DNA of 64,000 nucleotides from DASXAI01 sp963798445 (GTDB taxonomy: Bacteria; Actinomycetota; Acidimicrobiia; Acidimicrobiales; Ilumatobacteraceae). The stretch's first letter is position 1. Every line of letters begins with the position of its first letter. Under the pieces are notes generated by a model. It had not been told where the DNA came from and made no database searches. It worked only from the letters and a program-made list of their open reading frames with translations. Below are positions 45,648-57,073 of the stretch, piece by piece. The stretch covers positions 124,001 to 188,000 of the forward strand of contig CAWCTH010000011.1 of assembly GCA_963798445.1 (NCBI GenBank), given 5' to 3'. The position numbers were made by a program, and so were the translations under genes.

Positions 45648-46041
45648 GTGAAGGCGTTCGTCATCGACCGCGCCAAGCCGGCCGACGGCGGCCACCTCGC
45701 CGACGTGCCGGACCCGCGACCCGGTCCCCGGCAGGTGCTCGTCGAGGCCGGGTCAGGCGGCGTCGGGACGATCGCCATTCAGCTCGCCAAGCATCTCGGG
45801 GCCTACGTGGCCACGACGGCGAGCGCCGCCAACCGAGAGCTCGTCGAGCACCTCGGTGCCGACGTGGTCGTCGACGACCACCACGACGACGTCACCGCCG
45901 TCCTCGACGGCTACGACGTGGCGCTGCACAACCAGGACGGCAAGGCCCTGGGCGCTGCCTTCCGCCTGTTACGAGCCGGCGGCCGGCTCGTCTCGTTGTC
46001 CGGGGCGCTCGCGGGGCAAGGTCGTCGTCACCATGCGCTGA
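45648..46041 (+). pseudogene. Zinc-type alcohol dehydrogenase reduced to three fragments
   Basis: It starts MKAFVIDRAKPADGGHLADV (GTG 45648) but jumps from RQVLVE straight to the coenzyme fold AGSGGVGTIAIQLAKHLGA, losing about 110 residues. It then passes through AFRLLRAGGRLVSLSG and jumps again, in another frame, to the family end RGKVVVTMR with TGA at 46041. Two internal deletions; no active site remains. Confidence 0.65.
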
Positions 46042-46092
46042 GCGCACCAGCCGGCCTCCACCACCACAACACGAAGATCCTCACAGGGGGAC

Positions 46093-46191
46093 ATGCTCAT
46101 GGAACAACTCGCCGCATGGGAACACGGCTTCGAGGACTCGTACCCGCACTTCCCCCGCCCCGAGTCGGCGGCCGAGCACGTGACGGGTTGA
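46093..46191 (+). CDS. 32-residue open frame, possible gene tail
   Basis: AGGGGG precedes ATG 46093; the peptide contains EHGFEDSYPHFPRPE. It may be the end of a deleted gene. No family recognised. Confidence 0.2.
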   Translation: MLMEQLAAWEHGFEDSYPHFPRPESAAEHVTG

Positions 46192-46192
46192 G

Positions 46193-46819
46193 ATGTCGAT
46201 GCGGAGCTACGCACAGGCCTGCCCGATCGCACTGGCGTTGGACACGCTCGGCGACCGGTGGGTGCTGCTGATCCTGCGCGAGCTGCGGATCGGGCCACGG
46301 CGCTTCACCGACGTGCGGACGGCGGTGCCGGGCATCGCGCCCAATCTGCTCAGCGACCGTCTACGCGTGCTGCTCGACGAGGGTTTGATCGAGCAGCGGG
46401 AGTTCGAGCCGCCTGCGGCGCGCACCGCCTACGTGTTGACAGCGAGAGGGCTGCAGGCCGCCCCCGTGCTCGACGCCCTCGCTCGATTCGGCGCTGTGCA
46501 GCTCGACCCGCCGGCGGCGACGCGGCGGCTCAGCCCGGAAGGTGCCGTCCGGTGCCTGATCGCCGCGTTCCACTCGCCCGAGCCGACCGCCGAACCCTTC
46601 CGTGCCCGCCTGCACGTCGACGGCCAATGCGCGGACATCGTCACCACCGGCGCCGATCTCGAACTTCAGCCGGCCGGGTCGAGTGCACCCGACATCGACG
46701 TGACGACGACCGTGGCCGATCTGGTCTCTGCCCGCCAGGGCGGTTCGCTGTGTCTCCCGCCCGGGCCGGCGTCGACACGGTTCGCCCGCCTGTTCAGCCT
46801 CGAGACGAGCGAGCCATGA
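46193..46819 (+). CDS. HxlR-family regulator (2) with C-terminal extension
   Basis: 208 residues. Winged helix: CPIALALDTLGDRWVLLILRELRIGPRRFTDVRTAVPGIAPNLLSDRLRVLLDEGLI. The C-terminal 100 residues (FRARLHVDGQCADIVTTGADLEL...DLVSARQGG) resemble an SCP2-like ligand-binding domain, giving a plausible sensing function. Its stop overlaps the ATG of the LLM gene (ATGA). Confidence 0.87.
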   Translation: MSMRSYAQACPIALALDTLGDRWVLLILRELRIGPRRFTDVRTAVPGIAPNLLSDRLRVLLDEGLIEQREFEPPAARTAYVLTARGLQAAPVLDALARFGAVQLDPPAATRRLSPEGAVRCLIAAFHSPEPTAEPFRARLHVDGQCADIVTTGADLELQPAGSSAPDIDVTTTVADLVSARQGGSLCLPPGPASTRFARLFSLETSEP

Positions 46820-47823
46820 AGGTCGGCACCTCGTTGCGGTTCCTGTTCCCGGCGGGTCCGCAGACCCTGGCGATGTACCAGGCGATCACCGCAGCGCTGC
46901 CCCCGGGTGCGTTCACGGACCGGCCGATGGGTGACGACGACGTCGGCCGCCAGGCGCAGAACCTGGTCGAGATCGCCCGGGCGGCGAGGGCGGCGAACAT
47001 GTGGGGTCTGCTGGTCGGCGACAACCATGCGATCCCGCCGCAGTACGCCAACGTGTTCCAGCCGGTGCCGACCATCGCCAGGCTGAGCGCGGACACCGGC
47101 TCGATGATGCTCGGCATGGTGCTGCTGGCGCCCTTCTACCATCCGCTGTTGCTGGCCGAGCAGGTCGGTACGTTGAGCGCGTTCGTCGACGCTCCGCTCG
47201 TCATCACGTTCGCCTCCGGCGGCTCGGCGCACGCCTTCGACCGCTTCGGCTACCGCATCGGATCGCGCGGCCCACGCTCGGAGGAGATGATTCCGGTGGT
47301 GCGAGCCCTGCTCGCCGGGGACGTCGTCACTGCCGCCGGCCGATCGTTCGAGGTCGTCGAGGGCGTCATCTCACCGTTGCCTCGACGCAACGTGGAGATC
47401 TGGATCGCCGGCACCAACGACATCACCGTCGAGCGGGCCGGACGGCTCGGCGACGGGTGGGTGACCGCGGAGAACGCCGCCGACGACCTGCTCGTTGCGC
47501 AGCTCGAGCTGTACCGACGCACCACCCAGGAACACGGCCGACGGTTTCGTCCGGTGCTGCGCCGCGACGTGCACGTCGCCGAGACGGCCGCCGCCGCACG
47601 AGCCCACGTCGAACCGATCCTCGAGCAGGGCTATCGCGGGCTGGACCTGTCCCGCCTGCTGGTCGGCACGCCCGACACGGTGGCGTCCCGGCTGCGCTCG
47701 TACGAGTCGATGGGCTTCGAGCACGTCATGGTCCGTCACGTCACCGGCGACCACGCGGCGATGATGCGCAGCTTCGAGCTGCTCGGCGACGTCGTGCGAG
47801 CCGTCAGCTCCGGCGGCGCTTGA
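46816..47823 (+). CDS. LLM-class flavin/F420-dependent oxidoreductase (1)
   Basis: 335 residues, luciferase-like TIM barrel: MKVGTSLRFLFPAGPQ, LSADTGSMMLGMVLLAPFYHPLLLAEQVGTL, PLVITFASGGSAHAFDRFGY, VVTAAGRSFEVVEGVISPLP and VEIWIAGTNDITVERAGRLGDGWV. Members oxidise or reduce organic substrates with FMN or F420. It is coupled to HxlR 2. It converges with the MBL-SnoaL-ECH operon and overlaps its end by 20 bp. Confidence 0.87.
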   Translation: MKVGTSLRFLFPAGPQTLAMYQAITAALPPGAFTDRPMGDDDVGRQAQNLVEIARAARAANMWGLLVGDNHAIPPQYANVFQPVPTIARLSADTGSMMLGMVLLAPFYHPLLLAEQVGTLSAFVDAPLVITFASGGSAHAFDRFGYRIGSRGPRSEEMIPVVRALLAGDVVTAAGRSFEVVEGVISPLPRRNVEIWIAGTNDITVERAGRLGDGWVTAENAADDLLVAQLELYRRTTQEHGRRFRPVLRRDVHVAETAAAARAHVEPILEQGYRGLDLSRLLVGTPDTVASRLRSYESMGFEHVMVRHVTGDHAAMMRSFELLGDVVRAVSSGGA

Positions 47824-48634
47824 GCGCGGTCACCGCCGACAGGATCAACGCGCTCGGGTTCCCGAGGTCCGGGTAGCGGCGCTGCATCCGCTCGACGAGG
47901 TCACGCGATCCGGACGCCGCGTCGACCTCGGTGATGAAGTCGGCGATGTAGTCACGGGTGAACCCGACGGACGCGGCGAGATCGTCGTCGGGCAGCTCCG
48001 GTCGCTTGTGCCCGGCCACCACGATGCGCGGGGCGAGCTCGGCGACCTTGGCGACGCTGGCCAGCCAGGCGTACCAGCCGTCGGCATCCGATTCGGCGAG
48101 GAACGGGTTGATCCCGTTGTAGATCACGTCGCCGGCGACGACAGCGGCGATCGACGGGAGGTGCAGCACCGTGTTGTTCGGGATGTCGGCCTGCCCGACG
48201 ACGATCGCGCGGAGCACCTCGCCGTCGACGGTGATCGTGTCGCCGTCGAGCGGTTCAGGGATCGCCGTGTTGTCCAGCGCCGTACCGGCGAACATCTCCG
48301 CCCAGCGAGCGCGCGCCACGTCGTTGCCGGCGGCGATCTCGGCCGCGACGACGGGCGCGGCCAGCGGGCGGGCACCGGGGAACCGTTCGAGGAGGCGTTC
48401 GAGTCCGAAGTAGTGGTCGGCGTGGGCGTGGGTGACGTAGATCGCGGTCAGCGTCGTGCCGGTGGCGAGCACCCGTCCGATCACCGCGTCGACGTCGTCG
48501 GCCATGAACTGGGTGTCGACGAGGACCGACTCGGTCGGCCCGGCGATCAACGTCGAGGTCGTCGGCGAGAACGACCCGCCGTTGTCCAGCTCGCGTTGGG
48601 GCCCGGTGTAGACGCCGAGACGCAGCGCGCTCAT
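47804..48634 (-). CDS. Metallo-beta-lactamase-fold hydrolase
   Basis: 276 residues. Zinc motif THAHADHYFGLERLLERFPGA; further ligands are likely in VAGDVIYNG (Asp) and VVAGHKRPE (His). The N-terminal LGVYTGPQ...PTTSTLIAGPTESVLVDTQF is typical of small MBL hydrolases. The start at 48634 overlaps the SnoaL gene end (ATGA). It probably hydrolyses a thioester or lactone intermediate in the pathway; this is inferred from context. Confidence 0.87.
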   Translation of the reverse strand: MSALRLGVYTGPQRELDNGGSFSPTTSTLIAGPTESVLVDTQFMADDVDAVIGRVLATGTTLTAIYVTHAHADHYFGLERLLERFPGARPLAAPVVAAEIAAGNDVARARWAEMFAGTALDNTAIPEPLDGDTITVDGEVLRAIVVGQADIPNNTVLHLPSIAAVVAGDVIYNGINPFLAESDADGWYAWLASVAKVAELAPRIVVAGHKRPELPDDDLAASVGFTRDYIADFITEVDAASGSRDLVERMQRRYPDLGNPSALILSAVTALKRRRS

Positions 48635-49086
48635 GACCGTGCCTCGATGGCAGCGAGCTCGGCCCCCATCAGTTGGTGCACGGTGTTGACGGCCTGCAGC
48701 GGGCGGACCATCACGCGGAACTCGACGATCCGGCCGCTGTCGTCGACGCGGATGATGTCGACGCCGTTGACGTACTTGCCGCCCATCTCGGTCTCGAACT
48801 CCAGCATCGCGGTGTCGCCGGAGGCGAGGTGCTTGACGTAGCGGAACGACGGCCCCGACGGCGCGTCGAAGCCGACCGCCGCGAACGTCGCCTTCGCGGC
48901 GGTGAGATACGTGGCCACGATCGCCTTGCCGCGCGGTGGGGTGAAGACGACCGGCGAGTACAACACGACGTCCTCGTGCAACAGCTCGTCGAGCGCGTCG
49001 GGATCGGCGCCGCGCATGAAGGCGTGCCAGCGGTCGATCACCGCGAGCAGATCGGCCGACGCCGGCAGGATGGAGATGGTGCTCAT
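48631..49086 (-). CDS. SnoaL/NTF2-like protein
   Basis: 151 residues: SADLLAVIDRWHAFMRGADPDALDELLHEDVVLYSPVVF, then GDTAMLEFETEMGGKYVNGVDIIRVDDSGRIVEFRVMVRPLQAVN. These are the cone-shaped NTF2-like fold hallmarks. Could be an isomerase/hydratase or a binding protein. Coupled by 4-bp overlaps to the genes on both sides. Confidence 0.85.
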   Translation of the reverse strand: MSTISILPASADLLAVIDRWHAFMRGADPDALDELLHEDVVLYSPVVFTPPRGKAIVATYLTAAKATFAAVGFDAPSGPSFRYVKHLASGDTAMLEFETEMGGKYVNGVDIIRVDDSGRIVEFRVMVRPLQAVNTVHQLMGAELAAIEARS

Positions 49087-49910
49087 CGGCCGGTGAACGT
49101 GGCGGCGCGCCGCTCGATGAACGAGGCGATGCCCTCCTGGAAGTCCTCGGTCTCGCGGACGGTGCGCTCCATCTCGGCGATCGCGGCGATCGCCGCCGGC
49201 TCGTCCTCGTCGAGCGCGATGCGGGCGTTGGCGATGGTGTGGCGCAACGCGGTCGGCGAGCACTGCAGCAGCTCACGGGCCAGCTCGACGGCGCGTTCGC
49301 GCTGGGTGCCGGGCTCGACGACCTCCTGGACCAGTCCGATCCGGTACGCCTCGTCGGCGCCGAACTCGTCGGCCCGCAGCAGGTGGTACATGGCGTTGCC
49401 CCATCCGGCACGCTGCACGTAGCGCACCGTCGCCCCACCCAGCGGGGCCAGGCCGCGCTTGGGCTCCAGTTGGCACATCCGCAGATCGTTGGCGGCGATG
49501 ACGATGTCGCCGCCGAGGGCGATCTCGATGCCGATCGTGAACGTGATCCCCTGCACGGCCGTGATCCGCGGCTTCGTCAACCGGCGACCGAGGCTGAACG
49601 GGTCGACCGGCGCGGCCGTCTGGGCGGCGCGTCGCTCGGCCGCCGCGGCACGGGCCTCCTCGGTGAAGAACAGCGGCATCTCCAAGCCGGCGGTCGTGTG
49701 GTCCCCGGCGAACGTGAGCACACCGACGAACAGGTCCGGGTCGTCGTCGAGACGGGTGAGCGCGTCTTCGAGCTCGTGGGTGATCTTCGGGGTGAACGCG
49801 TTCTTCTTCTCGATCCGGTCGACGGTGAGCACGAGGATGTGCTCGTCGACGACCTCGGTGCGGACCTCGCCGTGCGGGTGGCGTTCGCCGGACTCGTCAC
49901 TCGATTCCAT
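49083..49910 (-). CDS. Enoyl-CoA hydratase/isomerase family protein
   Basis: 275 residues. Crotonase fold: ILVLTVDRIEKKNAFTPKI, VLTFAGDHTTAGLEMPLFF, RITAVQGITFTIGIEIALGGDIVIAANDLRMCQLEPKRGLAPLGGATVR. The Glu usually found in the first active-site loop is not obvious, so the precise reaction (hydration, isomerisation, hydrolysis) is open. The start codon (ATG 49910 or the one before it) lies inside an operator palindrome. First gene of the operon. Confidence 0.83.
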   Translation of the reverse strand: MESSDESGERHPHGEVRTEVVDEHILVLTVDRIEKKNAFTPKITHELEDALTRLDDDPDLFVGVLTFAGDHTTAGLEMPLFFTEEARAAAAERRAAQTAAPVDPFSLGRRLTKPRITAVQGITFTIGIEIALGGDIVIAANDLRMCQLEPKRGLAPLGGATVRYVQRAGWGNAMYHLLRADEFGADEAYRIGLVQEVVEPGTQRERAVELARELLQCSPTALRHTIANARIALDEDEPAAIAAIAEMERTVRETEDFQEGIASFIERRAATFTGR

Positions 49911-50002
49911 CATGCAACCCAATGTACGGGCTCTCTCCGATGTGACGCAAGACAGGGTTGCCGGTCGGGGACGTAAGGCCTACTGTGCGTTCCATCACGA
50001 AA
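49905..50002. promoter_or_regulatory. Two HxlR-type operators between divergent ECH and SDR genes
   Basis: TTCCATCATGCAA (49905-49917) at the ECH start and TTCCATCACGAAA (49990-50002) before the SDR gene. The second is embedded in TACTGTGCGTTCCATCACGA, which parallels TACTGTTCGTTGCATCATGA before Mo-oxidoreductase 1. Confidence 0.55.
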
Positions 50003-50020
50003 CGGAGAGCGAGGTTCGCC

Positions 50021-50728
50021 GTGGACGTTGCACGATCGGTCGCGCTGGTCACCGGCGGGAATCGCGGGTTCGGAGCGTCGCTGTGCGCGGCGCTCGTCGA
50101 GCGAGGCGCGACCAAGGTGTACGCAGGGGCACGCGACGTGTCGACGGTGACGACACCAGGGGTCGAGGCCGTCCAGCTGGACATCACGTCGCCGGCCGAC
50201 GTGGAGGCGGCCGTGGCGCACTGCGGCGACGTCACACTGCTGATCAACAACGCCGGGATCGGCACCGGCACCGGGGTGCTGGCCGACGACGCGACGGTGC
50301 AGCTGCAGCGAGAGCTCGACACGAACGTGTTCGGGCCGCTGGCGATGAGCCGGGCGTTCGCTCCCGTGCTGGCCGCCAACGGCGGCGGTGCGATGATCAA
50401 CGTGCTGTCGGTGCTGTCGTGGCTGGCGGCCCCACCGAGCGCCTTGTACTGCGCGGCCAAAGCCGCTTCGTGGTCGCTGACCAACTCGCTGCGCCTCGAG
50501 CTGGCGGCTCAGCACACCCAGGTCGTCGCCGTCCACGTCGGCTTCATGGACACCGACATGACCGCTCGACTGAACGTCCCCAAGTCGTCCCCCGACGAGA
50601 TCGCCCGCCTCGTGCTCGACGCCGTCCAACGCGGCGACTCCGAGGTGCTCGCCGACGACGCCAGCCGCCGCGTGAAGGCCGCGCTGTCCGGCGAGCTCAC
50701 GCTGCTGTACCCGGCGCTCGCGTCGTGA
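50021..50728 (+). CDS. Short-chain dehydrogenase/reductase
   Basis: 235 residues. Cofactor motif VALVTGGNRGFGASLCAAL, NNAG at LLINNAGIGTGTG and active-site Tyr/Lys in ALYCAAKAASW (YxxxK). Ser is likely in NVLSVLSWLA. NAD(P)-dependent oxidation or reduction of an alcohol/ketone. GTG start at 50021 after GGAGAGCGAGG. It begins the rightward unit that continues with moeA 13 bp later. Confidence 0.87.
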   Translation: MDVARSVALVTGGNRGFGASLCAALVERGATKVYAGARDVSTVTTPGVEAVQLDITSPADVEAAVAHCGDVTLLINNAGIGTGTGVLADDATVQLQRELDTNVFGPLAMSRAFAPVLAANGGGAMINVLSVLSWLAAPPSALYCAAKAASWSLTNSLRLELAAQHTQVVAVHVGFMDTDMTARLNVPKSSPDEIARLVLDAVQRGDSEVLADDASRRVKAALSGELTLLYPALAS

Positions 50729-50741
50729 GCGCGGCGCGGCG

Positions 50742-51980
50742 ATGACGGCACACGCGGCGAGCGCGCCGTGGGCCGACGCCGTCGCCGTCCAGGCCGACTC
50801 GGCGCGGTGTTGGATCCTCGAGCAGGTCGAACAGGGCGCACCTCGGAAGATCGGCTTGGAGGAGTGCACCGGCCTCGTCGTCGCCGGCGACGTCGTCGCC
50901 ACCGAACCGCTCCCGGCCTTCGACACCTCGGCGATGGACGGGTACGCGACTCATCCGCTGCCGGGCCCGTCGTCGACGTGGCGGGTGGTCGGGCGCGCCC
51001 TCGCCGGTAGCCCGTTCGAGGGTGAGCTCCGGCCCGGTGAGGCGATTCGCATCATGACCGGCGCGCGTGTGCCCTCGAGCGCCGCTGCGGTCGTGCCGTT
51101 GGAGCTCGTGACCGAGGACGGCGGCCTCGTCGTTGCAGCCGGCGACGTCCGCTCGGGTGCGAACATCCGTGCCCGCGGCTCGGACCACGACGTCGGCGAC
51201 GTCGTGATGGCGGCCGGCACCCGGCTGAACGCCGCGCACGTCGCCGTGTTGGCCTCGATCGGACACGACCTCCCCGAGGTGATCGGCCGCCCGCGCGTCG
51301 GCGTCATGTCGACGGGCGACGAGGTCGCCGGTACAGCCGAGGACCCGTCGAGCATCCGCGACGCCAATCGCCCGGGGCTGATCGCCCTCGTCCGCAAGGA
51401 CGGTGCGACGCCTGTCGACCTGGGTGTGGTCGGCGACGACGCGACGGAGCTGGCGCGCCGGCTCGAACATGCCGTCGACGACTGCGACGCCGTGATCCTG
51501 ACCGGTGGTGTCAGTGTCGGCGATCACGACCACGTCAAGCACGTGCTCGCCGGGCTCGCCGAGCGGTCGGCCGGTGTGGCCCGCTGGATGCGGGTCGCGG
51601 TGCGGCCCGCCAAGCCGCTGATGTTCGCCACGATCGGCGGGATGCCGGTGCTCGGGTTGCCGGGCAACCCTGCGAGCGCGTTCGTCAGCTACCACCTGTT
51701 CGCTCGCCCGGTGATCGGCCGCCTCGCAGGCGACCGGTCGAGCGCGACACGTCGGGCGTTCTGTGCGGCGGCCGCGTGCGATCTGGTCCGCGTCCCGGAC
51801 GGACGTCTGCACGTGGTCCCGGTGATCGCGGACATCATCGCCGGACGGATGTCCGTGCGTCCCGTCGGCACCTCCACCCGCCACCACCTGGCGGACACGG
51901 CGGCCGCGAACGCCTATGCCCACATCCCCGACGGTCCGACGGTACGCGCCGGCGAGCTCGTCGAGTGCTCCTGGATGTGA
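50742..51980 (+). CDS. moeA: Molybdopterin molybdotransferase MoeA
   Basis: 412 residues, usual length about 400. Motifs: FDTSAMDGYA, GARVPSSAAAVVPLE, VGVMSTGDE, LTGGVSVGDHDHVK, RPAKPLMFA and GLPGNPAS. MoeA inserts molybdate into adenylylated molybdopterin to finish the cofactor. Its place immediately before the SRPBCC-HxlR-LLM-Mo operon suggests a dedicated cofactor supply for the molybdoenzymes. It may be expressed with the SDR upstream. Confidence 0.93.
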   Translation: MTAHAASAPWADAVAVQADSARCWILEQVEQGAPRKIGLEECTGLVVAGDVVATEPLPAFDTSAMDGYATHPLPGPSSTWRVVGRALAGSPFEGELRPGEAIRIMTGARVPSSAAAVVPLELVTEDGGLVVAAGDVRSGANIRARGSDHDVGDVVMAAGTRLNAAHVAVLASIGHDLPEVIGRPRVGVMSTGDEVAGTAEDPSSIRDANRPGLIALVRKDGATPVDLGVVGDDATELARRLEHAVDDCDAVILTGGVSVGDHDHVKHVLAGLAERSAGVARWMRVAVRPAKPLMFATIGGMPVLGLPGNPASAFVSYHLFARPVIGRLAGDRSSATRRAFCAAAACDLVRVPDGRLHVVPVIADIIAGRMSVRPVGTSTRHHLADTAAANAYAHIPDGPTVRAGELVECSWM

Positions 51981-52008
51981 CGCGCGTGCTACATTCAACG
52001 TTCAGACC

Positions 52009-52021
52009 TTGCATCTTGATT
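52009..52021. promoter_or_regulatory. Weak HxlR-type operator
   Basis: TTGCATCTTGATT, 9 of 13 matches to TTGCATSATGCAA, 17 bp before the ATG of the SRPBCC gene in the 58-bp gap after moeA. Confidence 0.35.
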
Positions 52022-52038
52022 GGATCCCAGGGGGTTCG

Positions 52039-52545
52039 ATGAAGTACGCCGAGTGCCCGACGGTGGCGGTGTCCGTCGATGTCGATGCGCCACCGGCCGT
52101 GGTGTGGGGCTTGGTGTCGGACATCGGGTTGTCCTCGCGGTTCTCGACGGAGGTGAGCGGCGCCGAGTGGATCGACGGGGCGACGGGCCCGGCGCTCGAC
52201 GCCCGCTTCGTCGGGCACAGCGCGCACGACGCGATCGGCGCATGGTCGACGACGTGCATCGTGACCGGGTTCGAACCGGAGCGGCTCTTCGAGTGGAGCG
52301 TGATCGGACGCGACGGCGACGTTTCGTCGATCTGGCGGTACACGATCGCCAGTGCCGGCGACGGGCACGCCCGTCTCGACTACTGGTTCCAGATGGGTCC
52401 CGGTCGGGGCGGTCTGAACTACGCCATCGAGGCGATGCCCGACAAGGAGGAGCGGATCGTCGCCCGCCGGTTGGAGGAGCACCGGGTGAACATGGCGAGG
52501 GTCCTGGACGGCGTGAAGGCGCTCGCCGAAGGAGCCTCGGCGTGA
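52039..52545 (+). CDS. SRPBCC-family protein
   Basis: 168 residues: VAVSVDVDAPPAVVWGLVSDI, SSRFSTEVSGAEW, LDARFVGHSAHDAIGAW, FQMGPGRGGLNYAIEAMPDKEERI, HRVNMARVLDGVKALAE. It is a START-like ligand-binding fold. It is clearly homologous to the C-terminal domain of the nitroreductase fusion at 57074. Its stop overlaps the GTG of HxlR 3. It probably binds the pathway substrate or an intermediate. Confidence 0.85.
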   Translation: MKYAECPTVAVSVDVDAPPAVVWGLVSDIGLSSRFSTEVSGAEWIDGATGPALDARFVGHSAHDAIGAWSTTCIVTGFEPERLFEWSVIGRDGDVSSIWRYTIASAGDGHARLDYWFQMGPGRGGLNYAIEAMPDKEERIVARRLEEHRVNMARVLDGVKALAEGASA

Positions 52546-53033
52546 GCGGGGTCGAGCCCGTGGACTGGAAGGCGTTGCCGCCACGGCCGTGCCCGGTGGC
52601 CGGGTCGCTCGACCTGTTGGGTGACCGCTGGAGCATCTTGGTCGTGCGCGACGTGATGAACGGGGTGCGGCGCTTCGACGACCTCGTCGGGCGTCTCGGC
52701 GTGAGCCGAGCGACGCTGTCGGATCGGCTGCGCCGCCTGGTCGCGGCGGGGATCCTCGTCCCGACGCCGTACCGCACCGACAGTGGACGGACCCGCGAGG
52801 AGTACCGGTTGACGGCGAAGGGCTGGGAGCTGCGCAACGTGCTGATCGCCCTGCGCGAGTGGGGTGATCGCCACGCTCTCGGCGGCGACGACCCCCGGCT
52901 GCGGCTCGTCGATCGCGAGTCGGGTCACGAGGTGCGTCTGCGACTCGTCGACGCCGAGACCGGTGACGAGGTCGAGCCGCGCCGCCTGGCGCACGTGATC
53001 CGTACCGCCCCGCGCCGGAGGCGTCGGCGATGA
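52542..53033 (+). CDS. HxlR-family regulator (3)
   Basis: 163 residues: CPVAGSLDLLGDRWSILVVRDVMNGVRRFDDLVGRLGVSRATLSDRLRRLVAAGIL is the winged helix. The C-terminal part has repeated RLRLVDRESGHEV / RLRLVDAETGDEV segments. GTG 52542 overlaps the SRPBCC stop, and its own stop overlaps the LLM ATG. It is embedded in the operon it may control. Confidence 0.88.
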   Translation: MSGVEPVDWKALPPRPCPVAGSLDLLGDRWSILVVRDVMNGVRRFDDLVGRLGVSRATLSDRLRRLVAAGILVPTPYRTDSGRTREEYRLTAKGWELRNVLIALREWGDRHALGGDDPRLRLVDRESGHEVRLRLVDAETGDEVEPRRLAHVIRTAPRRRRRR

Positions 53034-54102
53034 CGCTGCGGATCGGGTTGTCGATCGACCCGTCAATGCCACGGTTCCTCGACATCGGCCGCCAGGCGGA
53101 GCGGATCGGCGTCGACTCGGTGTGGGTGGCCGAGTACTGGGCGTACGACGCGTTCACGCCGCTCGCCGCCGTCGCCGCGGTCACCGAGCGGTTGCGACTG
53201 GCGACGGGCATCGCCCAGCTCGGGGCGCGCACGCCGGCGATGCTGGCGATGACCGCCCAGGGTGTCCAGGCGGTGTCGGACGGCCGGTTGATCCTCGGGA
53301 TCGGCACGAGCGGTCCGCAGGTGATGGAGGGCTGGCACGGTGTTCGGTTCGACCGCCCGGTGCAACGCACCCGGGAGACGATCGAGATCGTCCGGATGAT
53401 CACCGCCGGTGAACGGCTCGCCTACGACGGCACCGTGTACCAGCTGCCGCTGCCCGACAGCGCCGGGCGGGCGATCCGTTCGCGCGCTGACGTGGCGCCG
53501 ATCCCGATCTATGTGGCCTCCCTCGGCCCGGCCAACCTGGCGCTCACCGGCGAGCTGGCCGACGGGTGGATCGGCAACTCGTTCTTCACCGACAGCCCGG
53601 ACGCGTTCTTCGGGCCGATCGCCGACGGCGCGGCGCGGGCCGGGCGCAGCCTCGACGACATCGACCGGGTCGTCGCCGTGTCGCTCGAGTTGACGAACGA
53701 CGATCCGGCGGCGATCGAGGCGGCCGCTCGGCGTCACGCCGACGGGTACGCGTTCACGTTCGGGGCGATGGGCACGGCGAGCAAGAACTTCTACAACGAC
53801 GCCTTCGCCCGCCAGGGCTTCGGCGACGACGTCGAGGCGGTGCGTCAGCTGTGGGCCGCCGGCGACCGCGACGCCGCCGCGGCGCGGGTGCCGATCGAGA
53901 TCGGCTTCGGCACGAACCTGATCGGACCACCGGCGGCGGTCATGCAGCGGCTGGTCGACTACGAGCGCGCCGGTGTCACCACGTTGCGGATCAACCTCAA
54001 CCGACCGTTCGACCGCCTGATCGCAGAGCTGGAGATCTTGCTCGACTTGGCCGGCCAGGCCGGCCGCGAGGTCACCGACAGCACCACACGAGGAGCCATT
54101 CC

Positions 54103-54106
<4 letters not shown>
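53030..54106 (+). CDS. LLM-class flavin/F420-dependent oxidoreductase (2)
   Basis: 358 residues: IGLSIDPSMPRFLDIGRQAERIGVDSVWVAEYWAYDAFTPLAAVAAVTERLRLATGI, GRLILGIGTSGPQVMEGWHGVRFDRP, APIPIYVASLGPANLALTGELADGWIG. It resembles the F420-dependent (Mer/Fgd-like) branch of the luciferase family. A truncated homologue with TSGAQVIEGWHGVPF lies at 56.4 kb. Coupled to HxlR 3 and to Mo-oxidoreductase 2 by ATGA. Confidence 0.88.
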
Positions 54107-56409
<2,303 letters not shown>

Positions 56410-56420
56410 GCGGGGCGTGT

Positions 56421-56966
56421 TCAGCCGTCGCTCAACGCGTCGAGAAACGGGGCCACCCGTTCCAACGCTGCGAGCACCTCGTCACGCGCGCCCTGTGGCA
56501 TCGACACCACGGCGCGCGTCAAGCCGGCCTCGGCGAGCGTGGTGAGCTTGGCCTCGTCCGGTGGGGCGTTGAACACGCCGAGCTCGATGGTCTGGGGATC
56601 GCGGCCGATGTCGTCGCACGCCCGCCGGACCTCGGTCGACCCGCTCGTGAAGCTGCGCCCGCCGATCGGCATCCAGCCGTCGCAGAACTCGGCGACGTCC
56701 TTGGCCGTCTTCGGCCCGGCGGCGCCGCCGAGCACGACCGGGGGATGCGGCATCGCCAGGATCCGGTCGCGCAGGATCTCGCGGCGGTCGCCGTAGCGGG
56801 TGCCGTGCTGGGCCATCTCCTCACGGTTCCAGCCGTAACCATGCGCGACCTTGTCGCCCGACCACACCTTGCGGCAGATGTCGATCGTGTCGCGGGTGCG
56901 GCCCAGCGGCTTGGCGAACGGCACCCCGTGCCAGCCCTCGATCACCTGCGCCCCCGATGTGGGCGC
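56421..56966 (-). pseudogene. LLM-class oxidoreductase (3), N-terminally truncated
   Basis: From TSGAQVIEGWHGVPFAKPLG to the C-terminus (AEAGLTRAVVSMPQG) it is a normal LLM protein with PPVVLGGAAGPKTAKDVAEFCDGW. The first 100-110 residues, including the first half of the barrel, are absent. Sequence before the junction is the operator and promoter region of the divergent nitroreductase gene. A deletion has brought that promoter next to the middle of this gene. Confidence 0.75.
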
Positions 56967-56983
56967 ACGCAACGACTCATTGA

Positions 56984-56996
56984 TTCCATGATGCAA
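56984..56996. promoter_or_regulatory. HxlR-type operator before the nitroreductase fusion
   Basis: TTCCATGATGCAA. On the minus strand it reads GTTGCATCATGGAATCA, matching GTTGCATCATGAAATCC before Mo-oxidoreductase 1 at 15 of 17 positions. Confidence 0.6.
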
Positions 56997-57073
56997 CTTG
57001 AGGTAGATGTCCGTGGCAGGATGGAACCGTTGGAGACGTCCACCGCCCATCGGCGGCCACCACGGGGAGCATC

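Noticed and set aside
44003..45778. Long minus-strand open frame opposite Mo-oxidoreductase 1
   Set aside because: Highly charged, repetitive translation with no family sequence; the plus-strand gene explains the open frame.
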